This document shows positions 1-7,434 of a stretch of DNA of 43,036 nucleotides, in pieces. A program made the position numbers and the translations under genes. The stretch spans positions 1 to 43,036 of the forward strand of contig DAIDHC010000061.1 in assembly GCA_027452065.1 (NCBI GenBank), read 5' to 3'. The notes below the pieces were generated by a model. It saw nothing but the letters and a program-made list of their open reading frames with translations, made no database searches and was not told the DNA's origin. Position 1 is the first letter of the stretch; every line of letters starts with the position of its first letter. The DNA comes from Bryobacterales bacterium. GTDB taxonomy: Bacteria; Acidobacteriota; Terriglobia; Bryobacterales; Bryobacteraceae.

Positions 1-11
1 GGGGAACCAAG

Positions 12-40
12 TTGACAATGTCATACTAAGGTTTGATAAT
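12..40 (+). promoter_or_regulatory. Sigma-70-type promoter of dnaK with a degenerate HAIR-like dyad
   Basis: A perfect -35 box TTGACA (12-17) is followed after exactly 17 bases by GATAAT (35-40), leaving a leader of about 60 bases before dnaK. The spacing and sequence fit a housekeeping sigma factor. The block at 11-31 matches the HspR inverted repeat (CTTGAGT-N7-ACTCAAG) at 9 of 14 positions with the correct 7-base spacer. It overlaps the -35 box, where a repressor would act. No heat-shock sigma or CIRCE element is seen. The promoter is well supported; the operator is a hypothesis. Confidence 0.7.
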
Positions 41-107
41 AAAGGTGGACTAAACAGCATAGCCGGTTCGTCCGGAAGGATTCGAGCCTGGAGGGCATGA
101 GAAGGAT

Positions 108-2033
108 ATGAGCAAGATTATTGGAATCGACTTGGGCACCACCAACTCCGTCGTCGCGGTGATGGAAGGCGGGCAGCCGGTGGTGATCCCGAACCAGGAG
201 GGCGGCCGGACGACGCCGTCGATTGTTGGGTTCGCCAAGAGCGGCGAGAGGCTGGTGGGGCAGGTAGCCAAGCGCCAGTCGGTAACCAACCCCGAGAATA
301 CCATTTACTCGATCAAGCGGTTCATGGGCCGGCGGCACAACGAAGTGAGCGAGGAAATGAAGCTGGTGCCCTACAAGGTGGCGGCCGGAGACAACGGCGA
401 CGCGCGGGTCGACATCAGCGGGAAGAAGTACTCGCCGCCGGAGATTTCGGCGATGGTACTGGGGAAGCTGAAGGAAGCGGCCGAGGCCTACCTGGGCGAG
501 AAGGTGACCAAGGCGGTGATCACGGTGCCGGCCTACTTCAATGACGCCCAGCGGCAGGCCACCAAGGACGCGGGGCAGATCGCGGGCCTGGAAGTGATGC
601 GGATTATCAACGAGCCGACGGCGGCGGCGCTGGCCTACGGCCTGGACAAGAAGAAGGACGAGACGATCGCCGTGTACGACTTCGGCGGCGGCACGTTCGA
701 CATCTCGATTCTCGAGGTAGGCGACGGCGTGGTGGAAGTGAAGTCGACCAACGGGGACACGCACCTGGGCGGCGACAACATCGACCAGAGGATCATCGAC
801 TGGCTGATTCAGGAATTCAAGAAAGAGACGGGCGTGGACGTCTCCAAAGATCAGATGGCGCTGCAGCGGCTGAAGGAAGCGGCGGAAAAAGCGAAGATCG
901 AGCTTTCGACGGTGCTGGAGACGGAGATCAACCTGCCGTTCCTGACGGCGGATGCCAGCGGCCCCAAGCACATGAACATCAAGCTGACGCGGGCGCGGTT
1001 CGAGCAGATGGTGGACGATATTCTGCAGCGGACCGTGGGCCCGTGCAAGCAGGCGATGCAGGACGCCGGAGTGACGCCGACTCAGATTGACGAAGTGGTG
1101 CTGGTAGGCGGCTCGACGCGGACGCCGAAGGTGCAGCAGATCGTGCGGGACCTGTTCGGCAAGGAGCCGAACAAGAGCGTGAACCCGGACGAGGTTGTCG
1201 CGGTGGGCGCGGCGGTGCAGGGCGGCGTGCTGGGCGGCGAAGTGAAAGACGTGCTGCTGCTGGACGTGACGCCGCTGTCGCTGGGCATCGAGACGCTGGG
1301 CGGCGTGTTCACCAAGCTCATCGAGCGGAACACGACGATTCCGACGCGCAAGGGCGAGACGTTCTCGACGGCCTCCGACAGCCAGACGTCGGTGGAGATC
1401 AAGGTGTTCCAGGGCGAGCGCGCCCTGGCCAAGGACAACCGGTTGCTGGGCGTGTTCTCGCTGGTGGGAATTCCGCCGGCTCCGCGCGGCATTCCGCAGA
1501 TCGAGGTGACCTTCGACATCGACGCCAACGGCATTTTGAACGTGCTGGCCAAAGACAAGGCGACCAACAACGAGCAGAAGATCACCATCACGTCTTCCTC
1601 GGGCCTGAGCAAGGACGAGGTGGAGAAGATGGCCAAAGAAGCGGAATCGCACCTGGGCGAGGACCGCAAGAAGAAGGAAGAGATCGACGCGCGCAACAGG
1701 GCCGATGCGATGGTGTACAACATCGAAAAAATGTTGAAGGAGCACCGGGACAAGATTGGCGACGCGGAAGCCAAAGACGTCGAGGCGGCGATCGAGGACA
1801 CCAAGAAGGCGATGGCCGAAGGCGGCGTGGACCGGATCAACCAGGCTTCGTCGAAGCTGGAGACGGCGAGCCACAAGCTGGCCGAGGCGATGTACAAGTC
1901 GTCAGCGCAGGCCGGGCCGGACGGCGGCGGAGCGGGTGCTCCGGGCGGCGCGGGCAGCGCGCCAGGTGAAGGCGCCAAGCCGAAAGACGACGTGGTGGAC
2001 GCCGAGTTCGTGGACGTGGACGAGAAGAAGTAA
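108..2033 (+). CDS. dnaK: Molecular chaperone DnaK (Hsp70)
   Basis: Cytosolic ATP-driven chaperone that binds exposed hydrophobic segments and works with DnaJ and GrpE. The 641-residue length is typical. The ATPase domain (about 1-380) shows the phosphate-1 motif [10 protein letters not shown] near the N-terminus, the phosphate-2 motif [10 protein letters not shown] near residue 200 and the adenosine motif VVLVGGSTR near 335. The substrate-binding domain follows, then a helical lid, a Gly/Ala-rich linker and the acidic tail [15 protein letters not shown]. The ATG at 108 has GAAGGA just upstream and GGAGGG 12 bases upstream, and gives the canonical start [10 protein letters not shown]. It heads a dnaK-dnaJ-hspR operon. 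No grpE lies between dnaK and dnaJ; upstream of dnaK is outside the window. Confidence 0.98.
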   Translation: MSKIIGIDLGTTNSVVAVMEGGQPVVIPNQEGGRTTPSIVGFAKSGERLVGQVAKRQSVTNPENTIYSIKRFMGRRHNEVSEEMKLVPYKVAAGDNGDARVDISGKKYSPPEISAMVLGKLKEAAEAYLGEKVTKAVITVPAYFNDAQRQATKDAGQIAGLEVMRIINEPTAAALAYGLDKKKDETIAVYDFGGGTFDISILEVGDGVVEVKSTNGDTHLGGDNIDQRIIDWLIQEFKKETGVDVSKDQMALQRLKEAAEKAKIELSTVLETEINLPFLTADASGPKHMNIKLTRARFEQMVDDILQRTVGPCKQAMQDAGVTPTQIDEVVLVGGSTRTPKVQQIVRDLFGKEPNKSVNPDEVVAVGAAVQGGVLGGEVKDVLLLDVTPLSLGIETLGGVFTKLIERNTTIPTRKGETFSTASDSQTSVEIKVFQGERALAKDNRLLGVFSLVGIPPAPRGIPQIEVTFDIDANGILNVLAKDKATNNEQKITITSSSGLSKDEVEKMAKEAESHLGEDRKKKEEIDARNRADAMVYNIEKMLKEHRDKIGDAEAKDVEAAIEDTKKAMAEGGVDRINQASSKLETASHKLAEAMYKSSAQAGPDGGGAGAPGGAGSAPGEGAKPKDDVVDAEFVDVDEKK

Positions 2034-2070
2034 GACCGGCGCGGGCGTGAAGCGGTGACCGGGTAAGGAG

Positions 2071-2092
2071 GGGAGGCGCGGGTGCGCCTCCC
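2071..2092 (+). terminator. Perfect hairpin between dnaK and dnaJ (attenuator or RBS-spacing element)
   Basis: A 9-bp perfect stem GGGAGGCGC / GCGCCTCCC with a GGGT loop is followed by GGACTTTT, and the dnaJ ATG begins directly after the four T residues. The only good Shine-Dalgarno sequence, AAGGAGG (2065-2071), sits at the 5' foot of the stem, about 29 bases from the ATG. The hairpin could partly terminate transcription, stabilise the dnaK mRNA, or bring the distant ribosome site close to the start codon by folding. The sequence cannot decide among these. Confidence 0.6.
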
Positions 2093-2100
2093 GGACTTTT

Positions 2101-3288
2101 ATGGCGACGAAGCAAGACTATTACGCAACGCTGGGCGTGGGTCGCGAGGCCAAAGACGACGAGATCCGCAAGAGCTACCGCCGGCTGGTGCGGAAGTATC
2201 ACCCGGACGTGAATCCGGGCGACAAGGCGGCCGAAGACCGGTTCAAAAAGGTCCAGGAAGCCTATGACGTTTTAAGCGATAAGAAGAAGCGCGAGGTATA
2301 CGACCAGTACGGGTTTTATTCGGACCATATTCCGGCCGGAGGCGGAGGGCCGCAAGAGCCGGGCTCGCAACCGGGCGGGGGGTTCAACTTCAACGGGTTC
2401 GATTTTCGGGATTTTGGCGGAGCCGGAGCGGCGGCGGGAGCGGGCGCCGGAGCGGGCGAAGGGGCCGGCTTTGGCGGATTCCGCGACATTTTCAGCCATC
2501 TGTTCACCAACCGGGCCGGGGCATCGGGCGCGGCGCGGGCACCGGAGCGGGGCACGGACCTCGAATACGGGTTGAACATCGGATTCTGGGACTCGATCCG
2601 GGGCACACAGGTGCGGTTGAATATCCAGCGGCTGGTGGAGTGCGGGGTGTGCCAGGGAACGGGATCGTCGGCCTCGGGCGAATCGGTGTGCCCGGACTGC
2701 GACGGGACAGGCAAGGTGAACCAGATGGCGGGGGCGATGAAGTTCAGCTTGACCTGCCCGCGCTGCGAGGGCAAGGGACGGCTGCGGAACCGCTGCCCGA
2801 AGTGTTTCGGAGAGGGGCGCGTGTCGAGCACGGAGATGGTGGAGGTGCGGATTCCGGCGGGGGCGAACACGGGCTCGCGGCTGCGGGTTGCGGGCAAGGG
2901 AAACGCCGGGCGGATGGGCGGGCCGGCGGGCGATCTATACATCAATGTGCGCGTGGATGCGCATCCGCTGTTCACGCGGCACGGGCACGACGTGGAGATC
3001 CGGGTGCCGGTGACGGTGACCGAGGCGGCGCTCGGCGCCAAGATCGAAGTGCCGACCATCGACGGAAAGGCGCAGCTCAAGATCCCGCAGGGGACGCAGA
3101 GCGGGCAGCGGCTGCGGATGCGGGAGAAAGGGATCCTGGACGCGCGCAAGAACGTGCGGGGAGACCAGATTGTGGAAATTGTGATTCAGGCTCCGAAGGC
3201 GCAGGACGAGCGGACGCGGGAGATTCTGCGCGAGCTGGGGCGGCTGCACACGGAAGACCCACGGCAAGAACTGTGGAGTAAGGTATAA
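2101..3288 (+). CDS. dnaJ: Co-chaperone DnaJ (Hsp40, type I)
   Basis: Stimulates DnaK ATP hydrolysis and delivers unfolded clients. The J domain (about 1-70) contains HPD in KYHPDVNPG. A long Gly-rich region follows (about 80-150). The zinc region has four CxxCxGxG repeats with cysteines at 181/184, 197/200, 219/222 and 232/235, and then come the two C-terminal beta domains. At 395 residues it is slightly longer than E. coli DnaJ because of the Gly/Ala-rich linker. The ATG at 2101 gives the family-typical start MATKQDYYATLGV, although the ribosome site lies across a hairpin. hspR begins 2 bases after its stop. Confidence 0.97.
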   Translation: MATKQDYYATLGVGREAKDDEIRKSYRRLVRKYHPDVNPGDKAAEDRFKKVQEAYDVLSDKKKREVYDQYGFYSDHIPAGGGGPQEPGSQPGGGFNFNGFDFRDFGGAGAAAGAGAGAGEGAGFGGFRDIFSHLFTNRAGASGAARAPERGTDLEYGLNIGFWDSIRGTQVRLNIQRLVECGVCQGTGSSASGESVCPDCDGTGKVNQMAGAMKFSLTCPRCEGKGRLRNRCPKCFGEGRVSSTEMVEVRIPAGANTGSRLRVAGKGNAGRMGGPAGDLYINVRVDAHPLFTRHGHDVEIRVPVTVTEAALGAKIEVPTIDGKAQLKIPQGTQSGQRLRMREKGILDARKNVRGDQIVEIVIQAPKAQDERTREILRELGRLHTEDPRQELWSKV

Positions 3289-3290
3289 CC

Positions 3291-3707
3291 ATGGCCCGGG
3301 CGCGATCGAAGGCGGCGTACATGATCTCGGCGGTGGCCGAGCAGTACCAGATTCATCCGCAGACGCTGCGGCTGTATGAGCGCGAGGGGTTGCTTGCGCC
3401 CTCCCGCAGCGACGGCAACACGAGGCTGTACACGGACGAGGACCTGGAGCGGCTGGAAGTGATCCTGAAGCTGACGCGGGAGCTAGGTGTGAACCTGGCC
3501 GGCGTCGAGATCATTCTCAACATGCGGGAGAAGATGGAGGCGATGCAGCGCCAGATGGAGGAGTTCGTCAACACGCTGAACAACGAGTTTCAGGCGCGGG
3601 CCGGGCGGCCGGGCACGGAGGCGAGGAACTCGCTGATTCCGGTGGCTCCACGGACGCCGGCGGCGGCGACGGCGGCGACGGTTGGCGGAAGGCGGCGCAG
3701 TTCCTGA
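3291..3707 (+). CDS. hspR: MerR-family heat-shock repressor, HspR-like
   Basis: A 138-residue MerR-type regulator. The winged-helix part (about 8-80) includes HPQTLRLYEREGLLAPSRS and NTRLYTDEDLERL, the signature of HspR. A coiled coil (about 85-105) and an Ala/Arg-rich tail follow. Known HspR proteins repress the dnaK operon and use DnaK as co-repressor. The position directly after dnaJ (2-base gap) supports an autoregulatory role. The C-terminal tail carries no recognised effector domain. Family assignment is firm; identity as HspR rests on motif and context. Confidence 0.9.
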   Translation: MARARSKAAYMISAVAEQYQIHPQTLRLYEREGLLAPSRSDGNTRLYTDEDLERLEVILKLTRELGVNLAGVEIILNMREKMEAMQRQMEEFVNTLNNEFQARAGRPGTEARNSLIPVAPRTPAAATAATVGGRRRSS

Positions 3708-3913
3708 GATTGGCGGGCGGGGCGGAGGCCGGAAGGCGGGATCGCGCACGGCCGTTGCGCGCACAGGTTGGGCGGTGGAAGCCGGAGCGGCGCGCGCCGG
3801 ATAACAAAAACACGACAGATTGAGAAGGCCCGTGACGTTGTAAGGCAGAGTGTGCGCTGAGGGCGCGGGGCCTGATGGTCGCGGGCGGGACTTCGGGCGC
3901 GGGGCGGGCGCGG

Positions 3914-3957
3914 AGCGGGCGCGGGCGTGGAGCGGGCGCGGGCGTGGAGCGGGTGGA
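3914..3957 (+). repeat. 17-bp tandem repeat, two full copies plus a partial third
   Basis: The unit AGCGGGCGCGGGCGTGG occurs at 3914-3930 and 3931-3947 without mismatch, followed by a partial third copy at 3948-3957. It lies just upstream of the arsR promoter in very G-rich DNA. It looks like slippage; no function can be read from it. Confidence 0.85.
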
Positions 3958-3967
3958 ATATTTTCGC

Positions 3968-3997
3968 TTGACATGCAAGCGTAAACTTGCCTATTAT
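3968..3997 (+). promoter_or_regulatory. Promoter of the arsR-SRPBCC pair
   Basis: A perfect TTGACA (3968-3973), an 18-base spacer and TATTAT (3992-3997) place the transcription start close to 4004, about 20 bases before the arsR ATG. There is no clear Shine-Dalgarno sequence in the short leader. The spacer and -10 box lie inside the dyad operator described separately. Confidence 0.8.
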
Positions 3998-4017
3998 AGG
4001 CAAGTAGACTCTTGCAT
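3973..4017 (+). promoter_or_regulatory. 45-bp symmetric operator with four GCAAG half-sites
   Basis: The core is a perfect 9-bp inverted repeat, CTTGCCTAT (3986-3994) and ATAGGCAAG (3996-4004), centred on base 3995. It is flanked by a second perfect pair, ATGCAAG (3973-3979) and CTTGCAT (4011-4017), symmetric about the same base. The half-site GCAAG/CTTGC therefore occurs four times at centre spacings of 11, 14 and 11 bases. It covers the spacer, the -10 box and the start point, so binding of the neighbouring ArsR-type protein would block transcription. Confidence 0.75.
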
Positions 4018-4025
4018 ATCATCCT

Positions 4026-4358
4026 ATGGCGGAACGCCGCGATACCGACATCCTGTTCAAGGCCCTGGCCGATCCGAGCCGGCGCAAGCTGTTGGATCTT
4101 TTGCATGCGCACGACGGACGGACGCTCAACGAGCTATGCGAGCACCTGGAGATGACGCGGCAGGGAGTGACGCAGCATCTTGACGTGCTCGAGTCGGCGA
4201 ATCTGATCGCGACCGCGCGGCGCGGACGCGAGAAGCTGCACTTTCTCAATCCGGTGCCTCTGCAGGAGATTTACGAGCGCTGGATCGCCAAGTTTGAAAA
4301 GCCGCGCCTCAAGGCGCTTTCCCACCTGAAAAAGCGAATGGAGAAATCCGATGGATAG
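4026..4358 (+). CDS. ArsR-family winged-helix transcriptional repressor
   Basis: A 110-residue DNA-binding protein. It begins with the typical segment DILFKALADPSRRKLLDLL, followed by a helix-turn-helix (LNELCEHLEMTRQGVTQHLDVLESANLI, split here across two helices) and a wing (RRGREKLHFLNP). It lacks the Cys metal-site motif ELCVCDL, so it is probably not a metal sensor. It belongs to the ArsR group found next to SRPBCC/AHSA1 genes. Its stop overlaps the next ATG by 8 bases, so the two are translated together. It probably represses its own promoter through the 45-bp dyad just upstream. Confidence 0.92.
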   Translation: MAERRDTDILFKALADPSRRKLLDLLHAHDGRTLNELCEHLEMTRQGVTQHLDVLESANLIATARRGREKLHFLNPVPLQEIYERWIAKFEKPRLKALSHLKKRMEKSDG

Positions 4359-4818
4359 ATCTACCTTTTTGTACGTGACTTATATCCGCACCACGGCGGA
4401 GAAGCTGTGGAGCGCTCTGACCGAAGACACGGAGTTCATGAAGCAGTACTGGTTCGGCGTCCACTGCGAAAGCGAGTGGACAGCCGGGGCGGCGTGGAAG
4501 ATGGTGCATCCGGACGGCCGGATTCTGGACGCAGGCGAGATTGTGGAGGCGGAGGCGCCGAAGCGGCTGGTGATCCGGTGGCGGCACCAGGACAAGCCCG
4601 AGCTCAAGGCGGAGGGGGAGTCGCTGTGCACGATGGAACTGGAGGAGGTTGGGGGCGCGGTGAAGCTGACGATCACGCACACGATGGAGCGCGAGGGGTC
4701 GAAACTGATCGGCGCGGTGTCGGGCGGCTGGCCGAAGATCATGTCGAATCTGAAGTCGATGTTGGAGGGAGGCGCGGCGGTTTTGCCGGAGCCATATCCG
4801 GCGAAGGCGCACGCGTAG
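4351..4818 (+). CDS. SRPBCC / AHSA1-domain protein
   Basis: A 155-residue START-like protein of the activator-of-Hsp90-ATPase-1 type. It begins with YVTYIRTTAEKLWSALTE, carries the helix-grip strands LVIRWRHQDKPE and VKLTITHTMERE, and ends with a long C-terminal helix (GGWPKIMSNLKSMLEGG). This fold encloses a hydrophobic pocket; the ligand is unknown. It overlaps arsR by 8 bases. Such ArsR-SRPBCC pairs are common in soil bacteria, and the SRPBCC partner may bind the inducing molecule (inference). No enzyme residues can be named. Confidence 0.88.
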   Translation: MDRSTFLYVTYIRTTAEKLWSALTEDTEFMKQYWFGVHCESEWTAGAAWKMVHPDGRILDAGEIVEAEAPKRLVIRWRHQDKPELKAEGESLCTMELEEVGGAVKLTITHTMEREGSKLIGAVSGGWPKIMSNLKSMLEGGAAVLPEPYPAKAHA

Positions 4819-4822
4819 AGGA

Positions 4823-4838
4823 CCCGGCGGGTGCCGGG
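4823..4838 (+). terminator. Small hairpin between the convergent SRPBCC and lactate permease genes
   Basis: A 6-bp stem CCCGGC / GCCGGG with a GGGT loop starts 4 bases after the SRPBCC stop. There is no T-run, so termination is unproven. It is the only fold of note in the 78-base convergent gap. Confidence 0.3.
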
Positions 4839-4896
4839 GCGGCCGGGCGAGCGATTCGAGCTTGTTCGTTCGGGCACGCGCGGCGGGGGCTGGGAT

Positions 4897-6498
4897 TTAG
4901 CGGACCCAGCCGGGCTGCACGTAAGCATAAAACAGAGCCAGGATTCCGGTCATCGAGGCCAGCAGCACGCTGTGCCGCAGGGTAAAGCGGAACAGGCGCG
5001 TCTCGTCGGAGGCGGGCATGCCGGTGGCGGCGGCGGCGACGGCGATGCTCTGGAGGCTGATCATTTTCCCCATCACGCCTCCGCTTGAATTGGCGGCGGC
5101 CATCAGCGCGGGATTGAGATGGAGGCGGGCGGCGGTGACCACCTGAAGACTGCCGAACAGGGCGTTGGAGGAGGTGTCGCTGCCGGTGAGGAAGACCCCG
5201 AGCCAGCCGAGGAACGCGCTGAAGAAGGGGAACAGGACGCCGGTGGCGGCGAAGGCGAGGCCGAGGGTGCCGGTGGCGCCGGAGTAGTTCATGAGGAAGG
5301 CGAGGGCGAGGACGGCGGCCATGGTGAGGGTGGGCAGGGCGAGTTGGCGGGCAGTGGCGCCGGCAAGGCCCGCGAAGCGGCGAGGCGACACGCGCAGGAA
5401 GAGCGCGGCGGCGATGGCGGCGAACAGGCAGGCCGTGCCGGCGGCCGAGAGCAGGTTAAGGACGTAGACGGCGGCATAGGGGGCGGGCGCGGGCACGACG
5501 GGAGCCGAGCGGAGGATGCGGTTGTGCAGGCCCGGCCAGGGGAAGGTGAACGTACCGGGGGCGAGGCTGTGCTTGACGCTGTCGAAGCCCCAGAGCAGGA
5601 CGAATACGACAAGCAGAATATAAGGGAGCCAGGCGGTGAAGACCTCTCGGGAAGAGTGGGGATGGCGGACGGCGGGCGGGCCGCCGCCGGGTCGCCAGAA
5701 GCGGAGCAGGAGGACGAGGCTGGCCATGGCGGCGACCGAGGAGAGAATGTCGGTGAGCGGTGCGCCGACGAAATTGGAGACCAGAAACTGGGTGCCGGCG
5801 AAGGCGATCCCACTTACCACGGTGGCGGGGAGGACGCGGCGGAGGGCGGCGCCTCCGCTGAGAACGAACACGAGGTAGGAGGGAAGCAGCAGCGAGATCG
5901 GGGCGCAGATGCGGCCGACGTTGGCGCTGAGGATGGGAAGTGGGAGACCGGTGATGCCGGCGAGAGTGACCAGCGGAATGGCGATGGCGCCGAATGCGAC
6001 CGGAGCGGTGTTGGCGAGGAGGCAGACGGAGGCGGCGCGGAAGGGGGCGAAGCCGAGGCCGGCGAGCATGGCGGCGGCGACGGCGACCGGGGTGCCGAAG
6101 CCGCAGGCGCCCTCAAGAAAAGCTCCGAAGGCGAAGGCGATGAGGAGAGCCTGGACGGGTTCATCGCCGGTGATGCCGCCGATAGAGTCCTTGATGATTT
6201 CGAATTTGCCGGTGTCGACGGTGATGCGGTAGAGAAGGATGGCGGAGTAGACGATCCAGCCGATGGGAAAAAGACCGAAGGCGGCGCCATAGGCGGCAGC
6301 CTGGAGGAGCAGGCCGGAGGGCATGTGGTAGACGAAGGCGGCGACGACGGCGGCGCTGAGCAGACCCCAGAGGGAGGCCTTCCAGGCGGGGAGGCGGAAC
6401 ACTCCGAGGGTGAGGAGAGCGACCAGGACGGGGAAGGCGGCGGCGGCGGCCGACCAGGCGAGGGAACCCGCCACCGGAGTGTAGACTTGCTGCCACAT
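4897..6498 (-). CDS. L-lactate permease (LctP/LldP family)
   Basis: A 533-residue inner-membrane proton/lactate (or glycolate) symporter. It is almost entirely hydrophobic, with about 12-14 membrane segments. It shows family motifs such as the early segment LFPIGWIVYSAILLY, the highly conserved GAFLEGACGFGTPVAVAAAML, and, late in the protein, FLGWLGVFLTGSDTSSNALFG. The ATG at 6498 gives MWQQVYTPVAG, a normal start for the family. It stands alone: no lactate dehydrogenase (lldD or lutABC) or lactate regulator is next to it. It is divergent from rplU, with 232 bases between start codons. Confidence 0.93.
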   Translation of the reverse strand: MWQQVYTPVAGSLAWSAAAAAFPVLVALLTLGVFRLPAWKASLWGLLSAAVVAAFVYHMPSGLLLQAAAYGAAFGLFPIGWIVYSAILLYRITVDTGKFEIIKDSIGGITGDEPVQALLIAFAFGAFLEGACGFGTPVAVAAAMLAGLGFAPFRAASVCLLANTAPVAFGAIAIPLVTLAGITGLPLPILSANVGRICAPISLLLPSYLVFVLSGGAALRRVLPATVVSGIAFAGTQFLVSNFVGAPLTDILSSVAAMASLVLLLRFWRPGGGPPAVRHPHSSREVFTAWLPYILLVVFVLLWGFDSVKHSLAPGTFTFPWPGLHNRILRSAPVVPAPAPYAAVYVLNLLSAAGTACLFAAIAAALFLRVSPRRFAGLAGATARQLALPTLTMAAVLALAFLMNYSGATGTLGLAFAATGVLFPFFSAFLGWLGVFLTGSDTSSNALFGSLQVVTAARLHLNPALMAAANSSGGVMGKMISLQSIAVAAAATGMPASDETRLFRFTLRHSVLLASMTGILALFYAYVQPGWVR

Positions 6499-6596
6499 GA
6501 CTTCACGAATCTATCATGGGGCGGCGGCGTTTCCCAAGCTGGAAGCCGGAGAAAATGAAACACTTGCGATAGAAAGCGCGGGCCCTGCGGGCTCGA

Positions 6597-6625
6597 TTGC
6601 GCGGGGCCGGGAAAGCTGTTAGGAT
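6597..6625 (+). promoter_or_regulatory. Candidate promoter of rplU-rpmA
   Basis: TTGCGC (6597-6602), 17 bases, then TAGGAT (6620-6625). Each box keeps four of six consensus bases and the spacing is ideal. The leader to the rplU ATG is about 100 bases. I see no L21 autoregulatory structure that I can name. Confidence 0.45.
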
Positions 6626-6730
6626 GGAAATTACGGTTTTCGCCGCGATGAGGGTTTTTGTGTGCCCGATCGGCGGAATCCGGGGCGCATCGAGGTGACG
6701 CGCGAGACCTTCTGGGAGTTTGGATTCCAT

Positions 6731-7042
6731 ATGCAAGCGGTAATTGAGACGGGCGGGAAGCAGTATCGCGTGGCGCCGGGCGACACGATTGAAGTGGAGA
6801 AACTGCCGGGCGAGGCGGGCGCGGGTGTCGAGTTCGGGCGCGTGCTGGCGTTGTTCGGCGACGCGGGCGAACTGGTCGCCGGCGAGGCGCTGAAGCAGGC
6901 GCGGGTGACGGGCACAATTGCCGGACACGGGCGCGGCGAGAAACTGATCGTGTTCAAGTTCAAGCGCAAGAAGCAGTATAAGCGCACCATCGGCCACCGG
7001 CAGGACTACACGCAGGTGACGGTAAACGAGATTCTGGCTTAA
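6731..7042 (+). CDS. rplU: 50S ribosomal protein L21
   Basis: Binds 23S rRNA in the large subunit. The protein has 103 residues, the usual length, starting [14 protein letters not shown]. The C-terminal signature is [27 protein letters not shown]. The reading frame stays open to a GTG at 6662, but the added 23 residues do not belong to L21, so the ATG at 6731 is chosen. GGGAG lies 12 bases upstream. It is followed after 8 bases by rpmA, the universal L21-L27 pair. Confidence 0.98.
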   Translation: MQAVIETGGKQYRVAPGDTIEVEKLPGEAGAGVEFGRVLALFGDAGELVAGEALKQARVTGTIAGHGRGEKLIVFKFKRKKQYKRTIGHRQDYTQVTVNEILA

Positions 7043-7050
7043 GGTTTGTC

Positions 7051-7314
7051 ATGGCACATAAGAAGGGTTTAGGCAGTTCGAAAAACGGGCGCGATTCCAA
7101 CGCGCAGCGGCTGGGCGTGAAGCGGTTCGGCGGCGAGGTTGTGACCGGAGGGTCGATCCTGGTGAGGCAGCGCGGTACGCAGTTCAAGCCGGGCGAGAAC
7201 GTGGGCCGCGGCAAGGACGACACGCTGTTTGCACGAGTGCCGGGGATCGTGGAGTTCCGCGACCGGGGCCGGATGGGCAAGTTCATCAGCATTCGCACCG
7301 AAGCTCAGTCGTAG
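7051..7314 (+). CDS. rpmA: 50S ribosomal protein L27
   Basis: An 87-residue ribosomal protein near the peptidyl-transferase centre. The N-terminus [16 protein letters not shown] is unprocessed and canonical, with no Firmicutes-style cleaved extension. [18 protein letters not shown] and the stretch [14 protein letters not shown] are the family core. It lies between rplU and obgE, the widespread rplU-rpmA-obgE order. Confidence 0.98.
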   Translation: MAHKKGLGSSKNGRDSNAQRLGVKRFGGEVVTGGSILVRQRGTQFKPGENVGRGKDDTLFARVPGIVEFRDRGRMGKFISIRTEAQS

Positions 7315-7366
7315 CCGGGCGCCGCACGGGCGGCGCGCAGTAGCGGGCAAGCTTTTTCCTCTCCAT

Positions 7367-7399
7367 AAGGGCCGCGCGTGGATCTCACGGGCGGCCCTT
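7367..7399 (+). terminator. Terminator-like hairpin between rpmA and obgE
   Basis: A 9-bp perfect stem AAGGGCCGC (7367-7375) / GCGGCCCTT (7391-7399) extends, after one mismatch, by CGTG/CACG around a 5-base loop. TTGTTG follows, a weak T-tract. It would separate ribosomal-protein expression from obgE, perhaps only partly. It could equally be an mRNA-processing or stabilising structure. Confidence 0.55.
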
Positions 7400-7434
7400 G
7401 TTGCATTCAGTGTGGGTTCCGGGGCCGATCACGC

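Larger units (their letters stand above)
3708..4025 (+). other. Intergenic region hspR-arsR (318 bases)
   Basis: No gene is supported here. It holds small GC palindromes (for example CGGCGCGCGCCG at 3788-3799), a short A-rich patch near 3801-3815, a 17-bp tandem repeat (3914-3957) and, at its right end, the promoter and operator of the arsR gene. No clear T-tailed terminator follows hspR. Confidence 0.7.

Noticed and set aside
21..1978. Very long open frames antisense to dnaK (up to 617 codons), and similar ones opposite nuoL, nuoM, lctP and clpX-lon
   Set aside because: They are Arg/His/Leu- or Gly/Glu-rich translations expected opposite GC-rich genes and have no motifs or ribosome sites.
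6662..6730. Upstream GTG start for rplU adding 23 residues
   Set aside because: L21 is fully formed from the ATG at 6731, with the exact family length.
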